From positions 1 through 64,000 of the forward strand of contig JADCFQ010000051.1 in assembly GCA_020249435.1 (NCBI GenBank): a stretch of 64,000 nt of DNA, written 5' to 3'. The stretch is from Roseomonas sp. GTDB lineage: Bacteria; Pseudomonadota; Alphaproteobacteria; Acetobacterales; Acetobacteraceae. A program made the position numbers and the translations under genes. Shown piece by piece: positions 62,559-64,000 of this stretch (position 1 is the stretch's first letter; the number at the start of each line of letters is the position of its first letter). A model generated the notes under the pieces. That model was not told where the DNA came from. It made no database searches and was given only the letters and a program-made list of their open reading frames with translations.

Positions 62559-63125
62559 ATGTTCATCGAAACCGAAGCCACCCCCAACCCCGCCACGCTG
62601 AAATTCCTGCCAGGCCGGGATGTGATGGGCGAGCGCGGCACGGCAGATTTCACGAGCACCGAGGAAGCCGCAGGCCGCTCCCCCCTCGCTGAGCGGCTGT
62701 TCGGTCTGGGCGACGTCGCGCGCGTGTTTTTCGGCGCGGATTTCGTGACTGTGACAAAGTCGCTGGACGCCGATTGGCAGATGCTCCGCCCGCAAGTGCT
62801 GGGCGCCATCATGGAACATTACCTGGCCGGCATGCCGATTCTGGAAGGCGCCGCGGCCGAAGAACATGCCGAGGATTTTGAGGCCGCCGATCAGGAAATC
62901 GTCGCCCAAATCAAGGAATTGCTGGATACGCGCGTGCGCCCGGCGGTGGCGAGCGATGGTGGCGATATCGTGTTCCGTGGCTTTCGCGATGGCATTGTCC
63001 GGCTGCGCATGCAGGGTGCCTGTTCCGGTTGCCCATCTTCCCGCGCCACGCTGAAGCATGGCGTGGAAAACATGCTGCGCCATTACGTGCCGGAAGTGGT
63101 GGCGGTGGAGCAGGTGGAAGCCTGA
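62559..63125 (+). CDS. NifU/Nfu-type iron-sulfur cluster carrier
   Basis: A 188-residue protein with an N-terminal Nfu_N domain (FIETEATPNPATLKFLPG) and a C-terminal NifU domain with the cluster-binding CSGC (Cys155, Cys158). It carries Fe-S clusters to client proteins and is close to eukaryotic NFU1. A hairpin GGACC-AGATA-GGTCC (62513-62527) lies upstream. ATG 62559 follows AAAGG. The long upstream extension of the frame overlaps selO and is not coding. Confidence 0.93.
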   Translation: MFIETEATPNPATLKFLPGRDVMGERGTADFTSTEEAAGRSPLAERLFGLGDVARVFFGADFVTVTKSLDADWQMLRPQVLGAIMEHYLAGMPILEGAAAEEHAEDFEAADQEIVAQIKELLDTRVRPAVASDGGDIVFRGFRDGIVRLRMQGACSGCPSSRATLKHGVENMLRHYVPEVVAVEQVEA

Positions 63126-63171
63126 CGCTATAGAGCCCCCTCTGTTTTCACTGCCCTGACGGAGCCAAACC

Positions 63172-63771
63172 ATGTCCGAAACTGCCGCGCCGCTTGATGA
63201 TCGGGCGCTTGATCAGCTTTTTCGCGCCGCGCGCACCCAGAACAAGTGGCAGGACCGGCCCGTGCCGGATGCCAAGCTGCATGAGCTCTATGATCTGCTG
63301 AAATGGGGCCCGACTTCGGCCAATTCCTCACCCGCACGCTTTGTTTTTGTGCGCACGCCGGAAGGCAAGGCGAAGCTCAAGGAAGCGCTTTCGGCGGGGA
63401 ATACGGAAAAGACCATGGCGGCGCCGGTCACGGTGATTGTCTGCTATGATAGCTATTTCTACGACAAGCTTGGCCAGCTTTTCCCGCATGCGGATGCCAA
63501 GCCCTGGTTCACCTCCAGCCCGGAATTCGCGGAAAAGACGGCGTTTCGCAATGGCTCGCTCCAGGGCGCCTATCTGATGCTGGCAGCGCGCGCCGTGGGC
63601 CTTGATGTCGGCGCCATGAGCGGCTTTGACAATGCCAAGGTGGATGAGCTGTTCCTGTTCGGCACCGGCTGGAAGTCCAATTTCCTGGTCAATCTGGGCT
63701 ATGGCGACCCCGCCGGCCTGTTCCCGCGCAGCCCTCGGCTTTCCTTTGATGAAGCAGCGCGGCTGGAATAG
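63172..63771 (+). CDS. RutE/HadB-type nitroreductase-family reductase
   Basis: A 199-residue FMN-dependent protein of the malonic semialdehyde reductase (RutE) group. [37 protein letters not shown] and [12 protein letters not shown] are the matching segments. RutE acts in pyrimidine ring breakdown, but no other rut gene is here. ATG 63172 follows GGAG. A 9-bp hairpin follows the gene. Confidence 0.9.
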   Translation: MSETAAPLDDRALDQLFRAARTQNKWQDRPVPDAKLHELYDLLKWGPTSANSSPARFVFVRTPEGKAKLKEALSAGNTEKTMAAPVTVIVCYDSYFYDKLGQLFPHADAKPWFTSSPEFAEKTAFRNGSLQGAYLMLAARAVGLDVGAMSGFDNAKVDELFLFGTGWKSNFLVNLGYGDPAGLFPRSPRLSFDEAARLE

Positions 63772-63782
63772 CCGGCGCCCCG

Positions 63783-63806
63783 CCCGCCGGGTTTGACCCC
63801 GGCGGG
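63783..63806 (+). terminator. 9-bp GC hairpin after the RutE-type gene
   Basis: CCCGCCGGG (63783-63791) pairs with CCCGGCGGG (63798-63806) over TTTGAC and is followed by TTCT. It begins 11 bp after the stop and separates the reductase from trpB. Confidence 0.65.
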
Positions 63807-63851
63807 TTCTGGACTAAACAGGTAGTCAAACCAGCAATTTGAGAGACTGCC

Positions 63852-64000
63852 TTGAACAAGCCGCTGCCCAATTCCCTCCGCCAGGGGCCTGACGCCCGTG
63901 GCCGCTTCGGCCCCTATGGCGGGCGTTTCGTTGCCGAAACCCTGATGCCGCTGATCCTTGAGGTCGAAAAGGCCTATGAGGAAGCAAAGCGCGACCCCGC
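63852..64000 (+). CDS. trpB: Tryptophan synthase beta chain, 5' part only
   Basis: The last 149 bases encode [20 protein letters not shown], then [21 protein letters not shown], the conserved N-terminus of TrpB. The start is TTG 63852 with GAGAGA (63841-63846) upstream. The reading frame is cut by the window end. A trpF upstream, common in this group, is absent; a RutE-type reductase is there instead. Confidence 0.9.
   Translation, partial: MNKPLPNSLRQGPDARGRFGPYGGRFVAETLMPLILEVEKAYEEAKRDP

Noticed and set aside
1-64000. CRISPR arrays, tRNA or rRNA genes, toxin-antitoxin pairs, prophage genes
   Set aside because: No regularly spaced repeats, tRNA-like cloverleaf or phage-type gene was seen. 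Apart from the IS end, the window looks like stable chromosome.

Overview
This window comes from a GC-rich alphaproteobacterium, most likely a Rhodospirillales/Acetobacteraceae (Roseomonas-like) chromosome. That reading rests on protein resemblance and gene content: SerC of the alphaproteobacterial type, HisZ, a ChvG-type kinase, several orphan Bug/TctC receptors, and CoxL- and CaiB-type catabolic genes. No database search was run. Coding density is very high, with many ATGA, GTGA or TGATG overlaps, and no gene-free stretch exceeds about 200 bp. No rRNA, tRNA or CRISPR array was seen.

Layout. 1-140: last 19 codons and right end of an IS1182-type transposase. 176-7688: a catabolic run of a PrpF-type isomerase, a LigI-like amidohydrolase, two family III CoA-transferases, a VOC protein, a BaiN-type flavoprotein and a hydantoinase. 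It is followed by a convergent yqgE-cupin pair. 8827-10182: hisF-hisE. 10193-13641 (minus): glnE-bcp. 13659-16847: large AsmA-like protein. 16888-19738: promoter, probable serC-type leader RNA, serC and serA, convergent with purB. 21218-25334: two TerC proteins, hisZ and purA, then an Uup-like ABC-F protein. 27354-30732: M17 aminopeptidase, a MarR regulator with a clear palindrome, a YdcF protein and a SlyB-like lipoprotein.

30815-33485 is a tight three-gene unit: hydantoinase, a 94-residue unknown protein and a COG0523 GTPase. It converges on an orphan CoxL-like molybdenum hydroxylase. Two Bug receptors follow. 38002-43174 (minus) is an arsenic operon: an ArsR-ArsC fusion, an arsenate-type GAPDH and ArsJ, followed in the same direction by an orphan family 5 solute-binding protein and a flavodoxin. 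43237-48124 holds an amino-acid/peptide module (DSD1-like PLP enzyme, M81 peptidase, threonine-synthase-like enzyme, divergent M20 deacylase).

48138-53418: UspA, OpgH, a Bug receptor and a ChvG-like kinase. 53468-55085: three tandem DUF805 paralogues made by duplication. 55143-58239 (minus): HAD phosphatase, ferrochelatase, SecB and LolA. 58331-63771: tandem-domain CMD protein, DUF2272 lipoprotein, old-yellow-enzyme, SelO, NifU-type protein and RutE-type reductase. trpB begins at 63852 and runs off the right edge.

The most notable candidates are the hydantoinase/94-aa/COG0523 unit (possible metallochaperone with client), the ArsR-ArsC fusion whose DNA-binding half has no cysteine, the triplicated DUF805 array, the structured serC leader, and an HisE with a 60-70 residue lysine-rich N-terminal tail.
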